Both the position numbers and the translations under genes were made by a program. Below the pieces are notes generated by a model. The model was not told the origin of the DNA and ran no database searches. It worked only from the letters and a program-made list of their open reading frames with translations. A stretch of DNA of 64,000 nucleotides, taken from an uncultured Bacilli bacterium. GTDB taxonomy: Bacteria; Bacillota_I; Bacilli_A; RFN20; CAG-826. Shown piece after piece: positions 57,271 to 64,000 of the stretch. Numbering within the stretch: the first letter of the stretch is position 1; each line of letters begins with the position of its first letter. The stretch covers positions 124,001 to 188,000 of the forward strand of contig CALVYH010000001.1 in NCBI GenBank assembly GCA_944372115.1. Direction: 5' to 3'.

Positions 57271-59295
57271 TTAAATAAATTTATATGTGATTGTTCCTTC
57301 TAAATCCGTTCTTCTAATCTTTATATTACATATTTCTAAATTTTTTAAAACTTCCTTATTTGGATGTCCATAAAAGTTATTTTTACCTACAGAAATTATT
57401 GCCTCTTTAGGACTTATACTTTTTAAAAAATCTAATGAAGTCGCTGAAGATGAACCATGATGTGAAACCTTTAAATAATCAACTTTTAAATTTTTATAAT
57501 CTTCAATTATATTTTTCTCAATATCTTTTGAAGCATCCCCCATAAAAAGAAAATATTCATTATTTAAATCTAGATGCAAAACCAAAGAACGATTATTTTC
57601 ATCTGTCCAAGTTTCAATATAATTATTTAAATTTTCTATTTTTAAGTCGTATTTATTTTTAAATTCATTAAAATTATTGTAATCATAAATATCTTTTATA
57701 CTAAAATTTTCTTTTAACGATTCTAAAGCACCATAATGATCAAAATCATAATGAGTTAGAATTACCGCATCAATTGAATAAATACGATTTTTCTTAAAAA
57801 AAGGGATCAAATTATTAGTCGCTAAATCAGTATATGTTAAACCGCCAGTATCGATTAAATATGTTTTATTTCTATCTCTAATTAATGTGGAATCTCCTTG
57901 ACCAACATTAATAAAACTAACTTCATAGGTTAAACAATTCTCAATAGGTGTAATATATAAAGCCATTAAGAATAAAAAAATAAAACAAATTTGCTGATAT
58001 CTTTTTTTATAGTTAACTTCATAAAAATATAAAAACAAAGTTAAAAATAAAAAATAAATAATCATTATTATTTCATTAAACGATGGTAAAAATATATTAA
58101 TTTTTAAAGAATCTAGAGCATAAATTATTCGATACACAACATTTATTAACCATTCAATTATAACTGGAGGTAAAAATAAAAAAGTTAAAAGCGAAATGAC
58201 AAACATAACTTTACTAAAAGGCAACAATATCATCATAAAAATAATTGATAAAATATTAAAAGAATTATTGAATGATATATTAAAAGGTATAACAATTAAA
58301 GTTAACAATATTTGTGTTGCTATTTTTTTCTCTATAGTTTTTAGTTCGTAAAATTTCGATGAAGTTAAATAAAGATAAAAATAAATCAAAAAAGAAATAT
58401 AAAAACCCGCTTGATATATTATTCGACTGCTTAAAAATATAAAAATTGAACCTAATATCGATATAATTTCAAGTCTATTAAATTTTTTGTTTAAATAATT
58501 TTTATTAATAAAATTAAAAATATAAAAACTGATGATTTTTATTGTGGTGAATCGTGTTATATTTATAAATAAAAAAGGTAAAAAAATTAAAAAAGATAAA
58601 ATCGAAGCCTTTTTTTCATCAATTTTTAATTCAAAAATCTTCTTTAAACCATATAAAACAAAATTTAAATAAATACCAGTTTGAGAAAATAAAGTAATAA
58701 TTTGTAAATCTTTAATTAAAAAAGTTTCTTTTAAATCATAATTCAAACTAGAAAATAAAAATCCACTTAAAAAATTTTGATATAAAGGATCTTTAATCGT
58801 ATCTAAAAAATTCTTCTTTAAAAAATAAAAAGATAAAGGAAAGTTAAAAACTTCCTCTATCTTTTCATAATTAATTTGGTAATCAACACTTTTTGAAAAT
58901 AAATAAGATTTAAAATCAAAACCCGATTCTAAAAGAGTAAAATTTAACTCTTTTAATGATGGCGATGATATTTTAATAATATCAAAAGAATCTAATGTTG
59001 AATTTTTTTCTAAATCCAAATAAAACGATTTAAAACCATTAAATATAATCGCATAACTTTCTTTTCTTTCGATAACAACATAATAATTTAAATTTACATC
59101 TATTAAATATGATTTGATTAGTAAAAGAAGAATAAAAAGAGCAAAGCTTATAAAAGAAATAACACATAATTTTTTATTATTTTCTTTTATTAATAAAAAA
59201 ATATTTATAATTAAAAAAAACAAACCATAAATAAAAGATTGATTATAAATCAATGATGCTGACAATAAAGAAAGAAAAATGGTTAAAAAGATCAT
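57271..59295 (-). CDS. comEC: DNA uptake channel ComEC
   Basis: 674 residues. Two N-terminal helices, a DUF4131-like outer part, the competence membrane domain with about eight helices (residues 170 to 430), and a C-terminal metallo-beta-lactamase domain: VGQGDSTLIRDRNKTYLIDTGG, LTHYDFDHYGALE, LFMGDASKDIE and VSHHGSSSAT. ComEC carries single-stranded DNA across the membrane; the MBL domain may degrade the other strand. It starts 1 base after comEA, so both are translated together. Confidence 0.94.
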   Translation of the reverse strand: MIFLTIFLSLLSASLIYNQSFIYGLFFLIINIFLLIKENNKKLCVISFISFALFILLLLIKSYLIDVNLNYYVVIERKESYAIIFNGFKSFYLDLEKNSTLDSFDIIKISSPSLKELNFTLLESGFDFKSYLFSKSVDYQINYEKIEEVFNFPLSFYFLKKNFLDTIKDPLYQNFLSGFLFSSLNYDLKETFLIKDLQIITLFSQTGIYLNFVLYGLKKIFELKIDEKKASILSFLIFLPFLFINITRFTTIKIISFYIFNFINKNYLNKKFNRLEIISILGSIFIFLSSRIIYQAGFYISFLIYFYLYLTSSKFYELKTIEKKIATQILLTLIVIPFNISFNNSFNILSIIFMMILLPFSKVMFVISLLTFLFLPPVIIEWLINVVYRIIYALDSLKINIFLPSFNEIIMIIYFLFLTLFLYFYEVNYKKRYQQICFIFLFLMALYITPIENCLTYEVSFINVGQGDSTLIRDRNKTYLIDTGGLTYTDLATNNLIPFFKKNRIYSIDAVILTHYDFDHYGALESLKENFSIKDIYDYNNFNEFKNKYDLKIENLNNYIETWTDENNRSLVLHLDLNNEYFLFMGDASKDIEKNIIEDYKNLKVDYLKVSHHGSSSATSLDFLKSISPKEAIISVGKNNFYGHPNKEVLKNLEICNIKIRRTDLEGTITYKFI

Positions 59296-59296
59296 T

Positions 59297-59848
59297 TTAA
59301 TCCTTTAAAATTATTTCATTTTTCATTTTTGAAAATGTTGCATTACCTATACCAGAAACATTTTTTAATGCTTCAAGAGTATAAAAAGTACCATTTTCGT
59401 CTCGATAAGAGACAATTTTTTGGCTAATTGTTGCGCCAACACCAGTAATATCCATTAATTCAGCTTGAGATGCAGTGTTAATATTAGTCTTCTCGATAGG
59501 ATTATTTCCACAAACATCATCAACTTCAAATTTAGGTGGGATATAATAGGATTCATTTTCAATTAAAATAGCTTCAAAATAATAACATCTTTCATCTGCA
59601 TTTGTTGTAACTCCACCAGCAGCTTCGATTAAATCAGCCATTGATGCACCTTCATCTAAAACATAATTTCCAGCTCGTGTAATTTCTCCGCTTATTCCAA
59701 CAGAAATTTTATTTTCTTCTTCGATTCCATCATCAATTAAAGAAGAATCGTTATTTCCTCCATTATTTAAGTTTGGATCAATCGCTTTAAAAACTACAAG
59801 TCCAATAACTGTTACGACTAAAGCTCCTAAAATAACCTTTATTACCAT
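59297..59848 (-). CDS. comEA: DNA receptor ComEA
   Basis: 183 residues: a membrane anchor (ILGALVVTVIGLVVFK), an SLBB domain (SVGISGEITRAGNYVLDEGASM and LIEAAGGVT) and a C-terminal helix-hairpin-helix pair (NINTASQAELMDITGVGATISQKIV, LKNVSGIGNATFSKMK) that binds double-stranded DNA. A TTG at 59872 is in frame, but AAAGGAGG lies just before the ATG at 59848. That ribosome binding site is the 3' arm of a perfect 12-bp hairpin, so translation may be controlled. Confidence 0.94.
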   Translation of the reverse strand: MVIKVILGALVVTVIGLVVFKAIDPNLNNGGNNDSSLIDDGIEEENKISVGISGEITRAGNYVLDEGASMADLIEAAGGVTTNADERCYYFEAILIENESYYIPPKFEVDDVCGNNPIEKTNINTASQAELMDITGVGATISQKIVSYRDENGTFYTLEALKNVSGIGNATFSKMKNEIILKD

Positions 59849-59852
59849 ATAA

Positions 59853-59893
59853 AAAACCTCCTTTATATACAAGAATGCTACAAAGGAGGTTTT
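59853..59893 (-). terminator. Hairpin with T tract masking the comEA ribosome binding site
   Basis: On the - strand AAAACCTCCTTT and AAAGGAGGTTTT form a perfect 12-bp stem around a 17-base loop that contains the 15-bp element, followed by TTTTTT. It has the form of an intrinsic terminator for greA and also buries the comEA Shine-Dalgarno sequence. Confidence 0.85.
59866..59880 (-). repeat. Repeated 15-bp element, copy C
   Basis: TAGCATTCTTGTATA in the loop of the comEA leader hairpin, 17 bases before the start codon and followed by TAAAGGAGG. Confidence 0.7.
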
Positions 59894-59920
59894 ATATTCA
59901 TTTTTTTATTATTTTTAAAA

Positions 59921-60403
59921 TTATTTAATTTCAATAATTTCAATATCGTAAGGTCTTACAGCCTTGACTGTGACTTTATCACCGACTAAATGACCGATTA
60001 AAGCAGCGCCTAAAGCACAAACATTAGAAATTTTCTTATTATTTAAATCAGTAAGTGGATCAGATTCAATTGAAGAAACAATCTTTACTGTATCAACTTC
60101 TCCTGTTGATAAATCTTTATAAGTAACTGTATTTGAAACTTTTACTTCTTTAGCTTTTTTATTATCGGCAATAATTTTTGCATCAGCTAAAATAGCTTCA
60201 ATTTCTTTAATACGGCCTTCAATTTCAGCTTGTTTATTTCTAGCTGCATCATAATCTGCGTTTTCAGAAAGGTCGCCCATTGCTCTAGCATTTTGAAGTT
60301 GTTCAATAACTGCTGGACGTTCAACATCTAAAAGATGTCTATATTCTTTCTTTAAATTTTCTACACCTTCTTGTGTTAAAATCAAATCTTTTGAATTTAC
60401 CAT
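59921..60403 (-). CDS. greA: Transcription elongation factor GreA
   Basis: 160 residues: N-terminal coiled coil with GVENLKKEYRHLLDVERPAVIEQLQNARAMGDLSENADYDAARNKQ (by parts) carrying the acidic tip, and the C-terminal FKBP-like domain with CALGAALIGHLVGDKV. It rescues backtracked RNA polymerase by stimulating transcript cleavage. GAGGA precedes the ATG. It lies between the DUF1292 gene and comEA. Confidence 0.96.
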   Translation of the reverse strand: MVNSKDLILTQEGVENLKKEYRHLLDVERPAVIEQLQNARAMGDLSENADYDAARNKQAEIEGRIKEIEAILADAKIIADNKKAKEVKVSNTVTYKDLSTGEVDTVKIVSSIESDPLTDLNNKKISNVCALGAALIGHLVGDKVTVKAVRPYDIEIIEIK

Positions 60404-60430
60404 ATATTTTTCCTCGCTATTTGCTCAATT

Positions 60431-60436
60431 ATTTTA
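60431..60436 (-). promoter_or_regulatory. -10 box of greA
   Basis: TAAAAT on the - strand, preceded by TGA and followed by AATTGAG, identical over 15 bases to the deoC promoter. Confidence 0.45.
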
Positions 60437-60458
60437 TCATAATTTGCCATAAATACCA

Positions 60459-60728
60459 TTATTTAATGTCGTTAATTTTAGGATCTTCTTCATAAGCTCC
60501 TAAAACTTCGTCAGCTTCTTCAAGTTCTTCTTCATCAGTCACTTCAAAAAGTTCGCCCTCATCGTTATATTTCATAACGTAGACATCACTTGGTTTAGCT
60601 GGATCATATACGAATACATATTCTGCACCTCTTTCTTTATTTTCGTAAGTAAAAAGGATGTTATATAAGTATTCATTACCTTCATCATCAAAAATTTGAA
60701 TTTCGTTATCATTTAATATCTTTGCCAT
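60459..60728 (-). CDS. DUF1292 family protein (YrzB)
   Basis: 89 residues, acidic. It has the DUF1292 pattern NEIQIFDDEGNEYLYNILFTYEN and YVFVYDPAKPSDVYVMKY followed by an acidic stretch ending ADEVLGAYEED. The function is unknown. In Bacillus the order is alaS-yrzL-yrrK-yrzB; the small yrzL (UPF0297) is missing here. It overlaps ruvX by 20 bases. Confidence 0.9.
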   Translation of the reverse strand: MAKILNDNEIQIFDDEGNEYLYNILFTYENKERGAEYVFVYDPAKPSDVYVMKYNDEGELFEVTDEEELEEADEVLGAYEEDPKINDIK

Positions 60729-61143
60729 TTTGACTCCTTAAATAATCTTCTAATATGATATTTGCACTCATCATATCGATATTTTGTTTAATTTCATCTT
60801 TATTAGCACCAGAAGCAATTAATCTTTCTTTAGCTTCAAAAGTAGAATAAGATTCATCAAAATAAATGAATTCAATTGAATTATCTAATTTTAATACATC
60901 ATTTGCAAATCTTCGAACGGATTTACAACGTTCACCTTCTTCTCTATCAATTTGTAAAGGCAAGCCTATTACAATTTTATTTATTTCTAATTTTTTAGTA
61001 ACTTCGACTAAATGCTCTCTAGCTTTCTTATAATTTCCTTTTTCGAAAGTGAAATTTTCATAATTATGAATAATTCCTAAAGAATCACTATAAGCAATTC
61101 CTAGAGTTATCGTACCTAAATCTAAACCAATATATTTTTCCAT
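60709..61143 (-). CDS. ruvX: Putative Holliday junction resolvase / pre-16S rRNA nuclease
   Basis: 144 residues, RNase H-fold YqgF/RuvX family. It has GLDLGTITLGIAYSD with the first catalytic Asp, KIVIGLPLQIDREEG, FIYFDESYSTFEAKERL and the C-terminal MMSANIILEDYL. E. coli YqgF processes the 5' end of 16S rRNA; a resolvase role is also claimed. The ATG directly follows the alaS stop and the gene overlaps the DUF1292 gene. Confidence 0.93.
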   Translation of the reverse strand: MEKYIGLDLGTITLGIAYSDSLGIIHNYENFTFEKGNYKKAREHLVEVTKKLEINKIVIGLPLQIDREEGERCKSVRRFANDVLKLDNSIEFIYFDESYSTFEAKERLIASGANKDEIKQNIDMMSANIILEDYLRSQNGKDIK

Positions 61144-63741
61144 TTATTTTAAATCTTCTTCTTTAAAGTTTAATTTATCAACGTTTTCAATATTGCCTTG
61201 TGCGCGGTCAGGTTTTCCTCCGCCATTTCCACCACAAACAGCAGTAACTTTCTTTAAAACGTCTCCAGCTTTAACTCCGTTAGAAATTAATTCTTTACCA
61301 ATGCCAACAATTAAAGGATGTTTATTATTTTCATCACCTGAAATAACTACTAAATAATTACTAGTTTTTGACTTAATTGTATCTAATATATGAATTAATC
61401 CTTCTCTATTAACTCCATCAAAATATTTAACAACAAAAGATAGTTCATTTTCAGGTTTAATAGATGAAGAAATTAAGTTTGCTTTTGAATCAAAAATTTC
61501 TTTATTTAATTTCTTAATTAATTCCTTATCTTCGTTCATTTCATTACTAATTGCAGATAATCTAGAGGTGATTTCATTATTAGATTTAACACCTAATTGT
61601 CCCCTAATTTCACCTAATAATTCCTCTTTTTGTTTTAAATATTTATAAGCTTCCAATGAAGTTGTTGCTTCAATTCTTCTAACACCAGCTGAAATACTTT
61701 CTTCGCTTTTAATAACAAATAATCCAATTTCAGCTGTATTTTTTACGTGTGTTCCACCACAGAATTCTTTAGAAATATCGCCAAAGCAGACAACCCTAAC
61801 TAAATCGCCGTATTTTTCATCAAACTCAGCTAAAGCACCTGTTTTTTTAGCTTCCTCAATAGGTAATTCTAATGTTTTATTTTCAATCATCATTGAAATG
61901 TATTTATTAACTTCTTTTTCAACTTTATTTAAAGTTGCTTGATCGATTTTTTCAAAGTGCGAGAAATCGAAACGTAAATATTCTTCGTTAACAAAACTAC
62001 CTTTTTGTTTAACATCATTTCCAACATATTTAATTAATGCAGATTGTAAAAGGTGGGTTGCACTATGATTTCTCATTATAGCAGCTCTTCTTTCTTTATC
62101 TATTTTTAACGTAACAATATCGTTTAATGATAATTTACCAAATTTAACTTTAATATGATGTAAATGTTGTTTGTTTGGAGCCTTTATTACATTAGAAACG
62201 ATTGCGTTAAAATTATCATTTTCAATAACTCCAGTATCAGCAACTTGTCCTCCCATTTCAGCATAAAAATTAGTTTTTTCAAAGATAACATCTCCTTCAT
62301 CTTCAATAAAATTAACTTTCACACCATCTTTAAATAATCCAATAACCTTGCTACTTAAGTCATTGTAATCATATGTAAATGTTGAAGGAGTTGAAAAATC
62401 TAATAAATCTTTAGATTGTTTATTGAATGATTCAATATTTTTTCTAGAATTTCTAGCTAGTTCTTTTTGTTTATTTAAACATTCATGGAATTTTTCCATA
62501 TCGACACTAACACCACTATCTTGACAAATTTCAACAGTTAATTCGATTGGGAAACCATAAGTATCATAAAGTTTAAAAGCGTCTTCACCAGACAATTCTT
62601 TTTTATCTTCAATCATTACATTTAAAATATTTTCACCGCTATTCAAAGTTTTAATGAATTTTTCTTCTTCTGCTTTAATAATTTTCATTAAAAAATCTTT
62701 TTTATCAATTAAATAAGGATAAAAACCTTTCATTACTTCAATGACTGTAGGAACTAGTTTATATAAAAATGGTTTATGGAATCCAAGTTTTTGGCCATAT
62801 CTCATTGCTCTTCTTAAAAGTCTTCTTAAAACATAGCCTCTACCTTCGTTAGAGAAAAATTCACCATCAGCTAAAGCAAATGTGCATGCTCTAATATGAT
62901 CTGCGATAACTCTATATGGCATTAAATATTCACCTTCATAAGGTTTATTACATAATTTTTGAGTTTCTACAATATAAGGCATGAAAAGATCAGTTTCAAA
63001 ATTCGTTTCAGTTTCTTGTAAAACACAAGCAATTCTTTCTAATCCTGCGCCGGTATCAATGTTTTTATGAGGTAATTCTTTATAATCTTTTCTTTCAACT
63101 CCATTAACAGCGTTAAATTGAGAGAAAACAATACCCCAAATTTCAATGTAACGATCGTTTTCCATATCTTTTTTAAGTAAATCTATTCCGATATGTTCAG
63201 GGTCATATTTTTCACCACGGTCAAAAAATACTTCGGTATTTGGTCCACAAGGTCCTTCACCAATTTGCCAGAAATTTCCTTCTAATGGAATTAAATGATC
63301 TAGAGCTAAACCTTGTTTAATCCATAAATCTCTAGTTTCTAAATCATCTGGATGATATGTTACATATAATTTTTCTTTATCAAGACCAAAATATTTATCA
63401 TTAGTTAAAATATCAAATGCCCATTCTACAATTTCTTTCCTAAAATAATCACCAATAGAAAAATTTCCTAGCATTTCAAAAAAAGTATGATGTCTTGCTG
63501 TTCTTCCAACATTATCTATGTCATTTGTTCTAATACATTTTTGAACATTAGTAATTCTTTTACATTCTGGTATTTCGCTGCCGTCAAAATATTTTTTTAA
63601 TGCTGCAACACCAGCATTAATCCAAAGCAATGTTGGATCATTATGAGGAATTAAACTAGCACCTGGTTCAACCATGTGTCCTCTCTCTTTAAAGAAATTT
63701 AACCAAGTATCTCTTATTTGTTGTGAAGTTAATTTTTTCAT
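61144..63741 (-). CDS. alaS: Alanine-tRNA ligase
   Basis: 865 residues. N-terminal class II core with KERGHMVEPGASLIPHNDPTLLWINAG and VQKCIRTNDIDNVG; RRAMRYGQKLG; editing domain with RNHSATHLLQSAL and the zinc-binding FCGGTHVKNTAEIG; C-terminal DHHA1 domain with GGGKPDRAQG. It charges tRNA-Ala and clears Ser and Gly mischarges. AGGAG lies 10 bases before the ATG. The T-box leader upstream shows control by uncharged tRNA-Ala. ruvX follows without a gap. Confidence 0.97.
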   Translation of the reverse strand: MKKLTSQQIRDTWLNFFKERGHMVEPGASLIPHNDPTLLWINAGVAALKKYFDGSEIPECKRITNVQKCIRTNDIDNVGRTARHHTFFEMLGNFSIGDYFRKEIVEWAFDILTNDKYFGLDKEKLYVTYHPDDLETRDLWIKQGLALDHLIPLEGNFWQIGEGPCGPNTEVFFDRGEKYDPEHIGIDLLKKDMENDRYIEIWGIVFSQFNAVNGVERKDYKELPHKNIDTGAGLERIACVLQETETNFETDLFMPYIVETQKLCNKPYEGEYLMPYRVIADHIRACTFALADGEFFSNEGRGYVLRRLLRRAMRYGQKLGFHKPFLYKLVPTVIEVMKGFYPYLIDKKDFLMKIIKAEEEKFIKTLNSGENILNVMIEDKKELSGEDAFKLYDTYGFPIELTVEICQDSGVSVDMEKFHECLNKQKELARNSRKNIESFNKQSKDLLDFSTPSTFTYDYNDLSSKVIGLFKDGVKVNFIEDEGDVIFEKTNFYAEMGGQVADTGVIENDNFNAIVSNVIKAPNKQHLHHIKVKFGKLSLNDIVTLKIDKERRAAIMRNHSATHLLQSALIKYVGNDVKQKGSFVNEEYLRFDFSHFEKIDQATLNKVEKEVNKYISMMIENKTLELPIEEAKKTGALAEFDEKYGDLVRVVCFGDISKEFCGGTHVKNTAEIGLFVIKSEESISAGVRRIEATTSLEAYKYLKQKEELLGEIRGQLGVKSNNEITSRLSAISNEMNEDKELIKKLNKEIFDSKANLISSSIKPENELSFVVKYFDGVNREGLIHILDTIKSKTSNYLVVISGDENNKHPLIVGIGKELISNGVKAGDVLKKVTAVCGGNGGGKPDRAQGNIENVDKLNFKEEDLK

Positions 63742-63760
63742 ATTATATACTCCTAAAAAT

Positions 63761-63794
63761 AAAAAAATCCTAAATAATAAAAACTTATTTAGGA
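63761..63794 (-). terminator. Terminator of the alaS T-box
   Basis: On the - strand TCCTAAATAA and TTATTTAGGA form a perfect 10-bp stem with a 7-base loop, followed by seven T. Its 5' side lies just behind the T-box sequence, so it is exclusive with the antiterminator. Confidence 0.85.
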
Positions 63795-63976
63795 ACGAAT
63801 TTATCGCGGTACCATCCTATTTCAAAATTAAATTTTGCACTTAATTAGATAGTATTTTACGTTTACAAGACGAGGCTTTTAACCTTTTTAATGGGAAGTG
63901 GCTAAGATAGATTTTAATGAAGTTTTTCACCAAACAACTTCTCTCTAAAAATAAAAAATATCTTTCTTTTCCTCGA
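63761..63976 (-). promoter_or_regulatory. T-box leader of alaS, alanine specifier GCC
   Basis: On the - strand the T-box AGGATGGTACCGCG lies at 63818-63805. Stem I has the AGAGAG bulge (around 63948) and GGTGAAAA distal loop; AAGATA (63964-63959) pairs with TATCTT (63909-63904), and the specifier loop directly after it reads TAGCCAC with GCC at 63902-63900, an alanine codon followed by A. Uncharged tRNA-Ala should stabilise the antiterminator and allow alaS transcription. Confidence 0.9.
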
Positions 63977-63982
63977 TTAAAA

Positions 63983-63988
63983 ATTATA
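63983..63988 (-). promoter_or_regulatory. -10 box of the alaS leader
   Basis: TATAAT on the - strand, giving a transcript start near 63976, just before stem I. The -35 region would lie beyond the window edge. Confidence 0.55.
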
Positions 63989-64000
63989 GAAAAATCTATA

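Overview
The window is a very AT-rich bacterial chromosome segment with compact, mostly co-directional operons, no rRNA or tRNA genes, no insertion sequences and no CRISPR array. Gene order is that of a low-GC Gram-positive: hisS-aspS, nusB-xseA-xseB, xerD-deoB, yqeG-yqeH-yhbY-yqeK, parE-parC beside plsY, ybeY-cdd-era-recO, glyQS-dnaG-rpoD-trmK, lepA-hemW-hrcA-grpE-dnaK-dnaJ-rsmE-mtaB, and alaS-ruvX-DUF1292-greA-comEA-comEC. TGA is a normal stop (for example at the ends of the second sigma gene and trmK), so this is not a code-4 mollicute. An uncultured, reduced-genome member of the Bacilli fits best; this placement is an inference.

Layout. From 1 to 12134 every gene is on the + strand: translation (hisS, aspS), central metabolism (tkt), DNA repair (xseAB, dinB), xerD, deoB, a two-gene ABC transporter and an unknown gene. 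From 12323 to the end almost every gene is on the - strand. A 28-bp site very close to the Firmicutes dif consensus lies exactly at this switch (12264-12291), so the replication terminus is most likely there, 4 kb from an xerD gene.

The right arm holds ribosome assembly genes (yqeH, yhbY, era, ybeY), topoisomerase IV, EF-P, zinc-type L33 and L32, S21, S20, isoprenoid genes ispG and ispH, the primase/sigma operon with two tandem RpoD-like sigma factors, the CIRCE-controlled heat-shock operon, lepA, an unusual nuclease-XPD helicase, fmt, holA, the DNA-uptake genes comEA-comEC, greA, and alaS behind a T-box leader. deoB, deoC, cdd and tkt together connect nucleoside salvage to the pentose phosphate pathway.

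Four patterns deserve attention. (1) A 15-bp sequence, TAGCATTCTTGTATA, occurs exactly three times and partly a fourth time, upstream of comEA-comEC, of an ATPase-less C39-peptidase membrane protein (partial copy) and of an unknown gene, and once beside lepA; it may mark a competence-linked regulon. (2) Many transcription units without a Shine-Dalgarno sequence have a -10 box 6 to 9 bases before the start codon, six of them exactly 7, which predicts leaderless mRNAs. (3) GrpE carries a Cys/His-rich N-terminal repeat and HisRS ends in a short Cys/His tail. (4) The dif site coincides with the coding-strand switch.
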